The position numbers and the translations under genes are program-made. From NCBI RefSeq assembly GCF_024159085.1, contig NZ_JAMZDE010000007.1, positions 124,001-188,000 on the forward strand: DNA of 64,000 nt, given 5' to 3'. Below are positions 25,288 through 35,708 of this stretch, one piece after another. This stretch comes from Idiomarina rhizosphaerae (GTDB taxonomy: Bacteria; Pseudomonadota; Gammaproteobacteria; Enterobacterales; Alteromonadaceae). The number at the start of each line of letters is the position of its first letter. The first letter of the stretch is position 1. Below the pieces are notes generated by a model. The model was not told the DNA's origin. It saw only the letters and a list, made by a program, of their open reading frames with translations, and ran no database searches.

Positions 25288-26640
25288 TTACGACGCTCTC
25301 TCCAGACAAACCATAGTTTCAATGTGATGGGTTTGCGGAAACATGTCAACTGTACTCAGGCCAATTATGCGGTAATTACAGCCCTTGCTTTCGGTTAGCA
25401 TGCCGGCAATATCCCGCGCCAAAGTATCCGGAGCGCAGGAAACATACAAAATGCGTTGTGGTCTGTGTTCGGGCTTCAGCTTATGCAGCAACTTCACCAC
25501 ACCTTCAGCCCCCGGTCTTGCAGGATCTAAACACCACAAATCGGCGGGCTCACCTAAGTCTGAAGCGGTAATTTCGTTTAAGTCGGCGCTAAGTGAACTC
25601 AGGTTATCCATCCCGTTGTTTTCAGCATTAATGCGTGTCTGCTCAGCCATGCGGTAAACACCTTCTACCGCCAGTACCGACTTTGCCCGGCGCGCTAACG
25701 GAAGACTGAAGTTGCCAATACCGGCGAAAAAGTCATACACGCGCTGTGTTTTTTCTGGCTTCAGCCAGTCCATAGCCTGTTGCACCATGCGCTGGTTAAT
25801 ACCGCCGTTAACTTGTAGGAAGTCACCCGGCTGAAAATACAGTTTGTCACCGTCAATGCTGGTATCAAAAGGCATTGCTGCACCAGCTAAAGGCTGCAGA
25901 TCGTTCTCGCTCTGTAACCAAATATCGGTTTTATTGGCTGTTTGCCACTTCTGCAACGCCTGCATGGCGTCACCCGGCAGCGCTTCCGTGATACGCAGCA
26001 AAATAATAGGGGTATTGGTATTAATAGCCTCAATATGACCGAGCTTGCTGGCAACAGCCGATGTATTTAATAAAGGGTATAGGGCATTGACGCGTTGCAG
26101 CAGAATTTCATCGGCTACCAGGCAGTCCTGTATGGCGACAATATGGTGGCTTTGTGCTTCTCTGAAGCCAATCAGCAACTTTTGCTCTTTGCCCAGCCAG
26201 CGCGTTGCCAGCCTCACTCTGCGACGGTAACGCATCGGTTCGCTGATCAGCGGTTCCTGCCATGGCAGACTGCTGGTTTGGGGATTAAATACGCCGAATT
26301 TCTGAAACAGCTCTTCCACCACTTGCCGCTTATGAGCCAGTTGTTTTTGCTCGTCTATGTGCTGAAAGTCGCAACCTCCACAGCTAGCATAATACTGACA
26401 AGGCGCTTCGCGACGGTCGCTACTGGGCTCCAGAATACGCTCTAAATGACCACTATGTTTGCCGGCAGTTTTGTACTCTATAACTTCGCCCGGCAAGGCG
26501 CCCATGATAAAACGGGTGGGCTGACCTTTTACAGCTGCACGTACAACCGCACGCGCCTGATGGTCAAGTGCTGACACCTGACCTTTTAGGGTTTTACTTA
26601 CGGACTTATTGCGCTTCTGCGGCTTAAAAAATTGCGCCAT
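25288..26640 (-). CDS. rlmD: 23S rRNA (uracil-1939-C5) methyltransferase RlmD
   Basis: SAM-dependent RNA methyltransferase making m5U1939 in 23S rRNA. 450 residues: an N-terminal TRAM domain, then Fe-S cluster cysteines in CQYYASCGGC with a fourth at QDCLVADE, then the methyltransferase domain with FLQVNGGINQRM, DFFAGIGNFSLPLA, LDPARPGAEG and the catalytic SCAPDTLARD Cys near residue 400. It lies directly before relA, the usual order. Confidence 0.95.
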   Translation of the reverse strand: MAQFFKPQKRNKSVSKTLKGQVSALDHQARAVVRAAVKGQPTRFIMGALPGEVIEYKTAGKHSGHLERILEPSSDRREAPCQYYASCGGCDFQHIDEQKQLAHKRQVVEELFQKFGVFNPQTSSLPWQEPLISEPMRYRRRVRLATRWLGKEQKLLIGFREAQSHHIVAIQDCLVADEILLQRVNALYPLLNTSAVASKLGHIEAINTNTPIILLRITEALPGDAMQALQKWQTANKTDIWLQSENDLQPLAGAAMPFDTSIDGDKLYFQPGDFLQVNGGINQRMVQQAMDWLKPEKTQRVYDFFAGIGNFSLPLARRAKSVLAVEGVYRMAEQTRINAENNGMDNLSSLSADLNEITASDLGEPADLWCLDPARPGAEGVVKLLHKLKPEHRPQRILYVSCAPDTLARDIAGMLTESKGCNYRIIGLSTVDMFPQTHHIETMVCLERAS

Positions 26641-26667
26641 GTTGGTTTTGCTTTACCTAATTTATTT

Positions 26668-27048
26668 CTAATCTATTTCTAAAATAACCGTTGCTACCGC
26701 GTAGTGCTTTTCGTCACTAATGGATAAATGACTGCCGGTAATGCCCTGCTCTTTTACCCATTGTGCGGCGGTTTCGGTAAAATGCCATTCAGGTTTACCG
26801 TATTCGTTATGCACTACTTGCATATGCTGAAAAGACAATCCGGCGGAAATACCACGACCAAAGGCCTTGGAACAGGCTTCTTTGGCAGCAAAACGTTTGG
26901 CAAGAAAAGCCGCTTCATCAACCGAGGCTGTCATTTCTTCCTGTTCTTTTGGCGTTAACACGCGTTTCACTAAACTGTTGCCACGCGCTAACGACTGCTC
27001 TATACGGGCTACTTCAACAATGTCAGTACCTAAGCCCCAAATTGCCAT
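26668..27048 (-). CDS. acpS: Holo-[acyl-carrier-protein] synthase
   Basis: Transfers 4'-phosphopantetheine from CoA to acyl carrier protein. The 126 residues are the usual length for trimeric AcpS. GLGTDIVEVARIEQ (Asp9 for Mg) and FAAKEACSKAFGRGI (Glu58-region Mg ligand) are the two diagnostic motifs. Its ATG overlaps the pdxJ stop by one base, so the two are translated together in the era-recO-pdxJ-acpS string. Confidence 0.96.
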   Translation of the reverse strand: MAIWGLGTDIVEVARIEQSLARGNSLVKRVLTPKEQEEMTASVDEAAFLAKRFAAKEACSKAFGRGISAGLSFQHMQVVHNEYGKPEWHFTETAAQWVKEQGITGSHLSISDEKHYAVATVILEID

Positions 27049-27776
27049 TAGCGTGCCTTATCTAAAATATTGCGCATATCGCGCACAGCCTGATCCAAGC
27101 CAACCAATACCGCGCGGGCAATAATCGAATGACCAATATTCAATTCACAAACTTGTGGGATTTCCGCCACTTCTAATGTGTTGTGATAGTGCAGACCGTG
27201 CCCCACATTCACCTGCAAACCAATGGAATGCGCGTATTCTGACGCTTCCATTAAGCGAGCCAGTTCAACGGTACGCTGCTCTTCAGTTTCAGCCTCAGCG
27301 TATTGCCCGGTGTGCAACTCCACAATGGGTGCACCGGCTTTTTTAGCGGCGTCTATTTGCTCATGGTCAGCGTCAATAAACAACGACACCTGAATACCGG
27401 CATCGCTTAAGCGACGAGTGGCATCGGTAATCGTTTCTAACTGACCAGCAACATTCAGGCCACCTTCCGTGGTCAGTTCCTGGCGTTTTTCAGGTACCAG
27501 ACAACTGTAGGTAGGCTGCGTTTTTATCGCTATATTGAGCATTTCCTCGGTAACCGCCATTTCCAGATTCATGGGCACATTCAGTGTTTGCTTCAGCATG
27601 GCAACGTCGCGGTCAGTAATATGACGGCGGTCTTCACGCAAATGAATGGTAATGCCGTCGGCACCAGCTTGTTCGGCAATAGCTGCCGCAGCTACCGGGT
27701 CGGGATAACGAACTCCACGTGCGTTACGCAACGTGGCCACATGGTCAATGTTAACGCCCAGGCGTAAACCTTTCAT
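27048..27776 (-). CDS. pdxJ: Pyridoxine 5'-phosphate synthase
   Basis: Condenses 3-amino-2-oxopropyl phosphate with 1-deoxyxylulose 5-phosphate to pyridoxine 5'-phosphate, the last ring-forming step of vitamin B6 synthesis. The 242-residue TIM barrel has [16 protein letters not shown] at the N-terminus, [24 protein letters not shown] near 135 and the GHGLHYHNT phosphate-binding loop near 190. It follows recO by 38 bp and overlaps acpS by one base, the common gammaproteobacterial arrangement. Confidence 0.97.
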   Translation of the reverse strand: MKGLRLGVNIDHVATLRNARGVRYPDPVAAAAIAEQAGADGITIHLREDRRHITDRDVAMLKQTLNVPMNLEMAVTEEMLNIAIKTQPTYSCLVPEKRQELTTEGGLNVAGQLETITDATRRLSDAGIQVSLFIDADHEQIDAAKKAGAPIVELHTGQYAEAETEEQRTVELARLMEASEYAHSIGLQVNVGHGLHYHNTLEVAEIPQVCELNIGHSIIARAVLVGLDQAVRDMRNILDKAR

Positions 27777-27814
27777 TATTCAGCTCCTTTCGCTTTCGGC
27801 TAGTTCTTCGCAAT

Positions 27815-28519
27815 TCACTGACGCTTAGTGCCGCGGAACAGTTCACGACTGCGCAGCGGTTTGTCACCTAAATAAACCGCTAAGGCGTCACGCATAATAT
27901 ATTTTAGCAGTCTTAAACGGCTTTCGTCGTCAACATCCCACGCGGCCAGTTTCTGAATATCCGCCACCGAATACGCTCGTTGTTGATTGTCTCTGGCTTG
28001 GGTCACAAAGCCATGATCGGGAATAAAATAACACCACTTCGAGTCCGACAGTGCATGGCCGGTGTCGGCGTCATAATGCCAGTCAAACGCCGCTCCCAAA
28101 TGCTGTAATAACTGCCATTCAAACTGACGTAAAGCTGGCTCTACGCGCTCGCTGTTGGTCATGTTTTGTAAGGCTGAAAAATAGCTTTCAAAAAGCTCGG
28201 GGGCTTCAGCTTCTGTCGGCACCAGCCGTTGAATTAACTCATTGAGGTAAAAGCCACTGTAAAGTTTATCGCCCTGCAACAGCAGTTTTTGGGTTGCCTG
28301 CTGCGGTTCCAGCAAGGTTAAGGTTTTTAAGTCGCTGCGCCCCTGAAACTCGGCCAACAGTGGCATAAAAGGTTGTGCTAAACCGCGCCAGGGGTTTTTC
28401 GGGCGCTTAGCGCCTTTAGCCACCACCCGAACTCGTCCTTTATCTTCAGTGAACAGGTCCAGAATGAGACTGGTTTCCTGATAGTCCCAACGATGCAACA
28501 CCAGTGCCCGCTGCGCCAC
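27815..28519 (-). CDS. recO: DNA repair protein RecO
   Basis: Mediator that helps RecR load RecA on SSB-coated single-stranded DNA in the RecFOR pathway. 234 residues: an N-terminal OB fold (ALVLHRWDYQETSLILDLFTEDKGRV, then AKGAKRPKNPWRG) and a helical C-terminal domain (FYLNELIQRLVPTEAEAPELFESY). The zinc-finger cysteines of some RecO proteins are absent, as in E. coli. It follows era by three bases. Confidence 0.94.
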   Translation of the reverse strand: MAQRALVLHRWDYQETSLILDLFTEDKGRVRVVAKGAKRPKNPWRGLAQPFMPLLAEFQGRSDLKTLTLLEPQQATQKLLLQGDKLYSGFYLNELIQRLVPTEAEAPELFESYFSALQNMTNSERVEPALRQFEWQLLQHLGAAFDWHYDADTGHALSDSKWCYFIPDHGFVTQARDNQQRAYSVADIQKLAAWDVDDESRLRLLKYIMRDALAVYLGDKPLRSRELFRGTKRQ

Positions 28520-28522
28520 CGG

Positions 28523-29440
28523 TTAATCTTCCCGGTAGCCCAGACTTTTCAACGCTCGTTCGTCGTCCGACCAACCAGATTTGACCTTCACCCAAAGTTT
28601 CATCATGACTTTGTTGTCCAGCAGTTTTTCTAAATCGCGCCGGGCTTCAGTGCCTATGGTTTTCAGTTTACTGCCACCCTGGCCGATGATCATCCGCTTC
28701 TGCGCTTCACGCTCAACCAGTATTAAGGCATGAATGTGAGTGGTGCCTTTTTCAGACTGACCAAACTGCTCAATTTCCACCGTAGTTTCATACGGCAGTT
28801 CGTCGCCGGTAAAACGCATAAGCTTTTCACGCACAATTTCTGCTGCCATAAAGCGTACAGAACGGTCGGTTACATAGTCTTCAGGATAATAATGATAGCC
28901 TGGCTGCAAATGCGAACGGACAATTTTTCTCAGCTCGTCGATGTTGGCGCCGTGTGTTGCCGATATAGGCAGAATGGCATCAAACTTATGCTGTTCATTC
29001 AGCCACTGCAAGTGCGGCAATAAGCGTTCTTTGTCTTTCAATTGGTCGACTTTATTAACCAGCAAGACCACCGGGACCTTACTGCGCTGAATTTTTTCCA
29101 GCACCATTTTATCGTCTTCCAGCCACTTTAGGTTTTCAACCACGAACAGCACTAAGTCTACGTCTTTTAACGCAGAGGAAGCAGTCTGGTTCATCACCCG
29201 GTTTATGGCACGAGGTTCTTCTTTGTGCATACCCGGCGTATCGACATAAATAGCCTGACAGCCATCGTCGGTGTCTACACCTAAAATACGGTGGCGGGTA
29301 GTCTGAGGCTTATTCGAGGTAATGCTGATTTTCTGCCCCAGCAACCGGTTAATCAGTGTGGATTTCCCCACATTCGGACGACCAACAATGGCGACGAAGC
29401 CGCTGTGTTTATTCTCGTCCAGTTCTATATCCAGCGTCAT
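28523..29440 (-). CDS. era: GTPase Era
   Basis: GTP-binding protein that acts on the 3' end of 16S rRNA in 30S assembly. 305 residues: G1 GRPNVGKST near 20, switch region TTRHRI, G3 DTPGMH near 67, G4 NKVD near 129, then a KH domain (about 200-290) with [18 protein letters not shown]. It overlaps the rnc stop by four bases, so the ribonuclease and this GTPase are translated together. Confidence 0.97.
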   Translation of the reverse strand: MTLDIELDENKHSGFVAIVGRPNVGKSTLINRLLGQKISITSNKPQTTRHRILGVDTDDGCQAIYVDTPGMHKEEPRAINRVMNQTASSALKDVDLVLFVVENLKWLEDDKMVLEKIQRSKVPVVLLVNKVDQLKDKERLLPHLQWLNEQHKFDAILPISATHGANIDELRKIVRSHLQPGYHYYPEDYVTDRSVRFMAAEIVREKLMRFTGDELPYETTVEIEQFGQSEKGTTHIHALILVEREAQKRMIIGQGGSKLKTIGTEARRDLEKLLDNKVMMKLWVKVKSGWSDDERALKSLGYRED

Positions 29441-30126
29441 GCGCTCTCCTGCAAATGTTCTAATGCGGCCGTTGCTGCAGCCTGTTCGGCTTTACGGCGG
29501 CTGGTACCTGTGCCTTTAAAAGGGCTTTCGATACCTTCTACAGAACAGTTTACGGTAAATTGTTGATTGTGCGCCTGCCCTTGCGTAGCAACCACGTCGT
29601 ACTCAGGTAAAGGCTTCTGACGCGACTGCAGTAACTCCTGCAGACGTGTTTTTGGATCTTTCTGGCTGGTGCCGGGCTCAATCAAGGTTAACTGGGGTTC
29701 AAACCAGTTAAGAATGACCTTCCGAATCGTATCCATGTCACTGTCGAGGTAAATGGCACCAATAATGGCTTCTACTGCATCGGCAAGAATCGACTCGCGA
29801 CGATAACCGCCGCTTTTTAACTCGCCCTGACCCAGCGACAAAAAATCGCCCAGTCCCATTTTTTTACCCAACTTCGCCAAAGAGCGACCACAAACTATCG
29901 CGGCGCGCATGCGGCTTAAATCGCCTTCTGCTACTTTGGGAAACTTTTGATACAAAGCTTCAGCTATCACCAAGCCTAAAATAGAATCGCCCAGAAACTC
30001 CAGGCGTTCATTGTGTGTTGATGATGCGCTACGGTGGGTCATTGCCTGACGCAATAAATCCTGCTGTTCAAAGCTATGACCAACAATTTTTTCCAGTTCC
30101 GTTAAAGGTGGTTTGGGCAAACTCAC
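29437..30126 (-). CDS. rnc: Ribonuclease III
   Basis: Endonuclease that cleaves double-stranded RNA in rRNA precursors and many mRNAs. 229 residues: the nuclease domain with the signature [13 protein letters not shown] near 39-51 and the Glu/Asp pair in [14 protein letters not shown] near 110, then a dsRNA-binding domain (about 155-226) ending in [18 protein letters not shown]. It overlaps both lepB upstream and era downstream by four bases. Confidence 0.97.
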   Translation of the reverse strand: MSLPKPPLTELEKIVGHSFEQQDLLRQAMTHRSASSTHNERLEFLGDSILGLVIAEALYQKFPKVAEGDLSRMRAAIVCGRSLAKLGKKMGLGDFLSLGQGELKSGGYRRESILADAVEAIIGAIYLDSDMDTIRKVILNWFEPQLTLIEPGTSQKDPKTRLQELLQSRQKPLPEYDVVATQGQAHNQQFTVNCSVEGIESPFKGTGTSRRKAEQAAATAALEHLQESA

Positions 30127-31043
30127 TCAATACTCCCTAGCCTTTCAAATCGAACTCCCGTAGGAACCCACGACGGCAACCAACTATCGCTACTGCGATC
30201 CATTTCAAAACTCATCCAGATGAATACCGCTTTGCCAACCAGCAGTTCTTCGTCAACGAAGCCCCAGTAGCGGCTATCACGAGAATTATCGCGGTTATCA
30301 CCCATAGCAAAATACTGGCCTTCCGGCACCACCCACTCGTCTTTCTGTGTGCCCGGCTGATTAAAATACGACATAGTCCGTGGCGCAACGCGTGGGTCGA
30401 TAAGAATTTCGTGGTTTACATCACCTAACTGTTCGTCATAGGTGCGTAAAGGTGACGAACCGGAGAAATACTCACCATCTGCTTTTAACGAGGTGGACAC
30501 CACCTTCATTTCTTCACAGTCTTTCTGACCTACCGCACAGGCCGGTTGAATATAAAGCGACTTGTTACGGTAGATAATACGGTCGCCGGGTAAGCCAACA
30601 ATACGCTTTATAAAATCAATATTTGGTTCTTCTGGGTACTTAAATACCGCAATATCACCGCGTTCCGGCATTGAGGTATCTACCAAGGTTTCCTGAAAAA
30701 GCGGATCTTTAATGCCATAGGAAAACTTCTCTACCAGAATAAAGTCTCCTTTCAGCAAGGTTGGCATCATTGAGCCTGACGGTATCTGGAACGGCTCGTA
30801 TAACAAAGTACGTACCACCAGTACTAAAGCAATAACCGGAAAAATAGACTCGCTCAGCTCCATAAGTTTAGGCTGAGGCGCCAGAGTGTCAATTTGCTCT
30901 TCGGTTAAAGCCTTGGTTGTTTTTGTCTCAACTTCAGCAATAACCGCTTTACGCTTTGGCTTTAACACTCTCGCATCGTAAAGCCATAATAACCCGGACA
31001 GAACAGTAATAACGGTTAAAATAATTGAAAAATAATTGGCCAT
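30123..31043 (-). CDS. lepB: Signal peptidase I
   Basis: Membrane serine protease that removes signal peptides from exported proteins. 306 residues: two N-terminal hydrophobic segments (about 4-21 and 65-84), the catalytic Ser in [15 protein letters not shown] near 91, the catalytic Lys in [12 protein letters not shown] near 145, and the C-terminal [17 protein letters not shown] box. A Cys pair (CAVGQKDC) in the large domain may form a disulfide. It lies three bases after lepA, the normal pairing. Confidence 0.96.
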   Translation of the reverse strand: MANYFSIILTVITVLSGLLWLYDARVLKPKRKAVIAEVETKTTKALTEEQIDTLAPQPKLMELSESIFPVIALVLVVRTLLYEPFQIPSGSMMPTLLKGDFILVEKFSYGIKDPLFQETLVDTSMPERGDIAVFKYPEEPNIDFIKRIVGLPGDRIIYRNKSLYIQPACAVGQKDCEEMKVVSTSLKADGEYFSGSSPLRTYDEQLGDVNHEILIDPRVAPRTMSYFNQPGTQKDEWVVPEGQYFAMGDNRDNSRDSRYWGFVDEELLVGKAVFIWMSFEMDRSSDSWLPSWVPTGVRFERLGSIE

Positions 31044-31046
31044 TTC

Positions 31047-32858
31047 CTATTTGCCTACTTTTAAAACCGCAAGGAAGGCTTCCTGAGGTACTTCTACGTT
31101 ACCCAGGTTCTTCATGCGCTTTTTACCCTCTTTTTGTTTTTGTAAAAGCTTCTTCTTACGACTAACGTCACCGCCATAACACTTAGCTGTTACGTTTTTA
31201 CGCAGCTGCTTGACCGTTGAGCGCGCAATAACATGGTTGCCAATGGTCGCCTGAATGGCAATATCAAACATTTGTCGTGGAATTAACTCACGCATTTTAT
31301 CAACTAACATGCGGCCGCGCCCTTCAGCGTGATCACGGTGGGTGATCATTGCCAGAGCATCTACCCGGTCGCCGTTAATCAGTATATCGACACGAACCAT
31401 GTCCGCAGGTTCAAATTTCTTGAACTGATAATCCAGTGAAGCGTAACCACGACTGGTCGATTTTAGCCGGTCGAAGAAATCCATAACCACTTCTGCCATA
31501 GGCAGCTCGTAAGTGACCGCAACTTGTTTACCGTGATAAGCCATAGCCGTTTGTACGCCGCGCTTATCAACACATAAAGTAATAACATTACCCAAAAACT
31601 CTTGCGGAACCAAAATGTTGGCTTCCACAATAGGTTCGTAAATGGTTTCAATATCGTTAACCGCCGGCAAGTTCACCGGGTTGTCCACTTTGACTATGCT
31701 GCCATCGGTTTTTTCAACTTCGTAAACAACCGTCGGTGCAGTGGTAATCAGGTCTATGTCGTACTCACGCTCTAAACGTTCCTGAATAATCTCCATGTGC
31801 AGCATGCCAAGGAAACCACAACGGAAACCAAAACCAAGTGCAGCAGAGTTTTCTGGCTCATAAAAAAGCGACGCGTCGTTTAACGACAATTTCCCCAAAG
31901 CATCCCGGAACGACTCGTAATCCTCAGAGCTGATTGGGAACATACCTGCGTAAACCTGAGGTTTGACTTTTTTAAAGCCCGGTACGGGCTCTTTTGCCGG
32001 GCTCTTCGTGTTAGTTAGAGTGTCACCGACCGGTGCGCCCAGAATGTCTTTAATGCCCGAAATAACATAGCCCACCTCGCCAGTGTGCAAAATACCAGTT
32101 TCATGGGGTTTCGGGTCAAAATAGCCGACTTTATCAATTTGATACGACTGGCCAGTGGACATTACTGTCATTTTTTCACCAGCTCGCAGCGTTCCGTTAC
32201 GCACGCGAACCAAAGAAACAACGCCCTGATAATTATCAAACCAGGAGTCAATAATCAGTGCCTGTAAAGGCTCTTCTGGTTCGCCCTTAGGCGGCGGTAT
32301 TTGCCGGACAATGCGTTCAAGCACATCATCAATACCTAAACCAGTTTTAGCCGAGCATTGAACCGCATCCACAGCCTCAATCCCGACAATGTCTTCTATT
32401 TCCTGTGCCACGCCCATTGCATCGGCCTGTGGCAGATCAATTTTGTTCAGTACCGGAACAACTTCTAAGTCCATTTCTATAGCGGTGTAACAGTTTGCCA
32501 AAGTCTGTGCTTCAACACCCTGAGCTGCATCAACAACCAGTAGCGCACCTTCACAACCCGCCAGTGAACGCGATACTTCATAAGAGAAGTCAACGTGCCC
32601 CGGAGTATCGATGAAGTTTAACTGATAGGTCTCACCATCTTTAGCCGTGTAATAAAGGGTTACGCTCTGCGCTTTAATCGTAATACCCCGCTCGCGCTCC
32701 AAATCCATGGAATCGAGTACTTGCTCTGCCATTTCACGGTCGGTCAGTCCGCCACAATGCTGAATCAGACGATCCGACAAAGTCGACTTACCGTGGTCAA
32801 TGTGAGCGATGATCGAGAAATTACGAATATTACTTTGCTTGAACGCCCTATTCGGCAT
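31047..32858 (-). CDS. lepA: Elongation factor 4 (LepA), ribosome-associated GTPase
   Basis: Translational GTPase linked to initiation and to ribosome back-translocation. 603 residues: the G domain with [49 protein letters not shown] and NKIDLP; EF-G-like domains with [12 protein letters not shown]; and the LepA-specific C-terminus ([15 protein letters not shown] and [15 protein letters not shown]). A gap of 104 bp separates it from rseC, so it may have its own promoter. It starts the lepA-lepB-rnc-era-recO-pdxJ-acpS string. Confidence 0.98.
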   Translation of the reverse strand: MPNRAFKQSNIRNFSIIAHIDHGKSTLSDRLIQHCGGLTDREMAEQVLDSMDLERERGITIKAQSVTLYYTAKDGETYQLNFIDTPGHVDFSYEVSRSLAGCEGALLVVDAAQGVEAQTLANCYTAIEMDLEVVPVLNKIDLPQADAMGVAQEIEDIVGIEAVDAVQCSAKTGLGIDDVLERIVRQIPPPKGEPEEPLQALIIDSWFDNYQGVVSLVRVRNGTLRAGEKMTVMSTGQSYQIDKVGYFDPKPHETGILHTGEVGYVISGIKDILGAPVGDTLTNTKSPAKEPVPGFKKVKPQVYAGMFPISSEDYESFRDALGKLSLNDASLFYEPENSAALGFGFRCGFLGMLHMEIIQERLEREYDIDLITTAPTVVYEVEKTDGSIVKVDNPVNLPAVNDIETIYEPIVEANILVPQEFLGNVITLCVDKRGVQTAMAYHGKQVAVTYELPMAEVVMDFFDRLKSTSRGYASLDYQFKKFEPADMVRVDILINGDRVDALAMITHRDHAEGRGRMLVDKMRELIPRQMFDIAIQATIGNHVIARSTVKQLRKNVTAKCYGGDVSRKKKLLQKQKEGKKRMKNLGNVEVPQEAFLAVLKVGK

Positions 32859-32962
32859 TGATGATACCTCTGTAAAACTTAAATTCTGGAACTTAAAAAA
32901 TTAGTCCCGATCATACTCATGTTAGCGGCAAGAACAAAGGACTTTATGACAGTTCAGGGGTT

Positions 32963-33406
32963 TCAGTGCTGAACTTCAGCCGCAACGCTTTCCAGTTTGA
33001 CCATCGCATTGACTTGAATGTCACGTTTACGGAACCAGCGTTTTAATCCCCAAAAGGTAAAAGCAAAGCCAGCAAAGGACAGTAAAATAACAAAACCTTC
33101 GGATAACGTGCCTGTATTTTCCAGTAGCACAGCTAATAGCAGCAGTGTCAGTATGGGTAAACCGTAGAGTAGTAAAGCAAAGCGTGTTACTGCGGTTTCC
33201 GGTACTTCTAATTGCACTTGGTCGCCCGGGCTAAAACTTTGTTCAGTAACCACGGTAAACTGCGCATTTCGGTCAGCAAAAACTTTACTTAAAATGCCGG
33301 CACCACAGTTAGATACCTGCGCACAACCCGAGCAGGCAGTTTTCAACTGGGTGGTAACGGTTACGCGGTTGCCATCAACCGCTGTTACTTCTGCTATTTC
33401 TTTCAT
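32963..33406 (-). CDS. rseC: RseC family protein (SoxR-reducing system)
   Basis: A small inner-membrane protein encoded with the sigma-E anti-sigma genes; E. coli RseC also takes part in reducing SoxR. 147 residues: a cytoplasmic N-terminal part with a Cys cluster (CSGCAQVSNCG near 25-35) and two membrane helices (about 75-95 and 100-118). It overlaps rseB by one base and ends the rpoE-rseABC operon. Confidence 0.92.
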   Translation of the reverse strand: MKEIAEVTAVDGNRVTVTTQLKTACSGCAQVSNCGAGILSKVFADRNAQFTVVTEQSFSPGDQVQLEVPETAVTRFALLLYGLPILTLLLLAVLLENTGTLSEGFVILLSFAGFAFTFWGLKRWFRKRDIQVNAMVKLESVAAEVQH

Positions 33407-34371
33407 TATTTAACTTCTGCCGCTATGCGTTGAGCCATAGCTAAAGGTACCTGACCCACCACTGTCACAAGAAAGTTATTATAACGCTTTGAGAACAAAG
33501 TGTGTGAAGAAGATAGCGCGAGATCGGTTTCCATACCTTCTGTTAGCTCAGCCACATAAACAGAATATTCGGCGAGGCCATCGGAAAACAAATAATGGTC
33601 AACCGGCGTTGCATCAACAACAAGAGTGTGGCTTTGCTGGCTTAATAATTTGAACCCGCGCGGTGCCCACCGCGGCCCAACACTGTAGTTTGTTGCGCTT
33701 TGCACCCGGAGATCTTTTAACAGCGGCGGCATTTCAATATTGCTTATTTCTTTGGTTATCTCGGGAGCGGTATCACGAACCGATAAACTGGTTAGTTGCA
33801 TTTGCTCCACAACATCGCCGGACTGATTCATCATGATCATTTTAAGCGGCATACCGTGCTTACGATCTATCCATAGTGCGTAGCTATAACGCTGGTTATC
33901 GCGGCTTAAAATACGAATATGCTGGGCGTTGCGACCTAAAACCCGTGCGCCACCGCCCACCATAACCTGATAGCTATGGCTGAGACGTTCAAAGGGCTCG
34001 GAGAACGCAGCCGGCAAGATAGCAGTAATAGTATCGGACTTTAGCGCGTAGTTACTGGCTGAGGTATTAAAATGGGCGACTTTGTTATTAACCCTTAAGA
34101 TTCGAAAATCCGGACCATTCATTTGAATTAACAGTTCGGTACTTCCTATTTCCGGGTCGTTGCCCTGTAGCCACTGGTAAGGCTCAATCTGGTCGCCATG
34201 TACATGAACCAGAGAAGCTTCAAAGTTCAATTCAGTTAGCGCTTTTGCCATACGGTTGAACCAGTCAGCACCACTTTCTGCTTGTTCGCTAGTCTGTTGT
34301 GCGCTTACCGAAAAGGTTCCGGCGAATAAAACAGCGCCACATAAAATAGACCGGTACAACCGAGTTATCAT
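33406..34371 (-). CDS. rseB: Sigma-E regulatory protein RseB
   Basis: Periplasmic protein that binds RseA, protects it from DegS cleavage and senses lipopolysaccharide or lipoprotein stress. About 321 residues from the ATG at 34371; a longer in-frame start at 34413 overlaps rseA and lacks a signal-like start. A signal peptide ends near SVSAQQ. The MucB/RseB N-terminal domain (DWFNRMAKALTELNFEASLVHVHGD) and a C-terminal domain (PRWAPRGFKLLSQ) follow. AAGG lies two bases upstream of the ATG, within the end of rseA. Confidence 0.93.
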   Translation of the reverse strand: MITRLYRSILCGAVLFAGTFSVSAQQTSEQAESGADWFNRMAKALTELNFEASLVHVHGDQIEPYQWLQGNDPEIGSTELLIQMNGPDFRILRVNNKVAHFNTSASNYALKSDTITAILPAAFSEPFERLSHSYQVMVGGGARVLGRNAQHIRILSRDNQRYSYALWIDRKHGMPLKMIMMNQSGDVVEQMQLTSLSVRDTAPEITKEISNIEMPPLLKDLRVQSATNYSVGPRWAPRGFKLLSQQSHTLVVDATPVDHYLFSDGLAEYSVYVAELTEGMETDLALSSSHTLFSKRYNNFLVTVVGQVPLAMAQRIAAEVK

Positions 34372-34375
34372 AGCC

Positions 34376-34966
34376 TTAATTACCTTTGTTGAGCTCCTGC
34401 TCTGACTGCTCATCTTTTTCTGTCTGCTCTGCTTTTTGCTGCAACATCAATTGTTGCTGATGGTCAATCAAGTATGACTGAACCTGACGGCGTCTTTGCT
34501 GGTCACTGATTTGCGACATTGGTTCAACACGATTCAAGCTCACCGGCTCACGACCGCCGCCGATAGGACTGGTTAGCAAAGTAGGCTCTGCGCTGCTACC
34601 ATCGGGGGTTACTGGTTGCTGATAAGTTTGCACTGTCATCACCGCAACCACAGCAACACTTGCTGCAACGGCAACTTTAGCGAAAGGCTGGAACCAACGG
34701 GAAGCAGCTTTATTCTGGCTCTTGGAGCCACCAAAACCGGGCTTAACAACATTATTGGATTCCTGGCTTACGCTGACGCGAACCCGCTCACTGATATCAA
34801 GACTGATATCGGAGTTTAAGTCGCCTTTTAATGCCGCACGAATAACACTGTAACGGTGCCACTCCTGCTGAGCCTGTTCATCTTTCAACAGTGCTTCAAT
34901 TTCATCGGCATTGATGATTTGTTCATCAAACAGCGCGGATGTTGATTCTGATTTATTCCGAGACAT
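34376..34966 (-). CDS. rseA: Anti-sigma-E factor RseA
   Basis: Inner-membrane anti-sigma factor that holds RpoE inactive until cut by DegS and RseP. 196 residues: an N-terminal cytoplasmic sigma-binding domain (ALFDEQIINADEIEALLKDEQAQQEWHRYSVIRAALKGD), one membrane helix near 92-108 (VAVAASVAVVAVMTV) and a periplasmic tail rich in Gln that binds RseB. It starts 19 bp after rpoE. RseP, its intramembrane protease, is encoded at 57356-58711. Confidence 0.94.
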   Translation of the reverse strand: MSRNKSESTSALFDEQIINADEIEALLKDEQAQQEWHRYSVIRAALKGDLNSDISLDISERVRVSVSQESNNVVKPGFGGSKSQNKAASRWFQPFAKVAVAASVAVVAVMTVQTYQQPVTPDGSSAEPTLLTSPIGGGREPVSLNRVEPMSQISDQQRRRQVQSYLIDHQQQLMLQQKAEQTEKDEQSEQELNKGN

Positions 34967-34984
34967 AGATGCCCCTCTGTTAGT

Positions 34985-35563
34985 TTACCGTTCCAGCAAC
35001 GGTCGGAGTTGATTATCTATTGCTTCCCGAGCGCGAAAGATGCGAGAGCGGACAGTACCTATAGGACAATCCATTTCTAGCGCAATTTCCTCGTAACCGA
35101 GACCTTCAATTTCCCTTAATGTAATTGCCCGGCGTAAATCATCCGGCAACTCATCGATTGTTTTTAATACCACATCTCGAATTTCATCAGAGAGCATTTG
35201 TCTTTCCGGAGAGGCGCTGTCTCTTAGCGCACCGGCTCCTTCATAAAACTCTGCGTCTTCTGCATCAATGTCAGATGCGGGCGGTTTTCTACCTTGCGAA
35301 ACTAAATAGTTTTTCGCCGTATTAACCGCAATTCGGTATAGCCAGGTATAAAAGGCACTGTCGCCACGGAAGTTCGGTAACGCCCGATACGCTTTTATAA
35401 ACGCTTCCTGTGCAACATCAGCTACGTCGCCCTGTTGTTTGACATAACGCGATATCAAACTCATGACTTTATGCTGATACTTTTTTACCAGCAGATCAAA
35501 AGCCCGGTTATCACCTTGTTGTACTCTTTCGACCAGCTGTTGGTCACTCACCTGTTCGCTCAT
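34985..35563 (-). CDS. rpoE: RNA polymerase sigma-E factor
   Basis: Extracytoplasmic-function sigma factor for envelope stress. The 192 residues are the standard ECF length. Region 2 is at about 10-85 (DNRAFDLLVKKYQHKV, then DVAQEAFIKAYRAL and YTWLYRIAVNTAKN). Region 4 is at about 130-185 (LPDDLRRAITLREIEGLGYEEIALEMDCPIGTVRSRIFRAR). A GAACTT-15-GTCACA promoter upstream fits autoregulation. It heads rpoE-rseA-rseB-rseC and diverges from nadB, as in E. coli. Confidence 0.97.
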   Translation of the reverse strand: MSEQVSDQQLVERVQQGDNRAFDLLVKKYQHKVMSLISRYVKQQGDVADVAQEAFIKAYRALPNFRGDSAFYTWLYRIAVNTAKNYLVSQGRKPPASDIDAEDAEFYEGAGALRDSASPERQMLSDEIRDVVLKTIDELPDDLRRAITLREIEGLGYEEIALEMDCPIGTVRSRIFRAREAIDNQLRPLLER

Positions 35564-35628
35564 CCGAGCCTGTTCTCCCTTAACCCAGGAACTGCTGGAA
35601 CTGGCGGCCCGTCCTGTTTCTTACTGAC

Positions 35629-35655
35629 TGTGACAGAGCCGCATGTAAAAAGTTC
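35629..35655 (-). promoter_or_regulatory. Sigma-E-like promoter of rpoE
   Basis: On the minus strand, GAACTT (35655-35650) and GTCACA (35634-35629) are separated by 15 bp, the spacing of sigma-E promoters such as rpoHP3. The -35 core matches consensus; the -10 resembles GTCTGA only in part. It lies 66 bp upstream of rpoE and fits its known autoactivation. Confidence 0.65.
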
Positions 35656-35708
35656 GCAAAAATATCGCCAAATGCGTAAAATCGTTCAAAATTCACATTG
35701 AGTACTTT

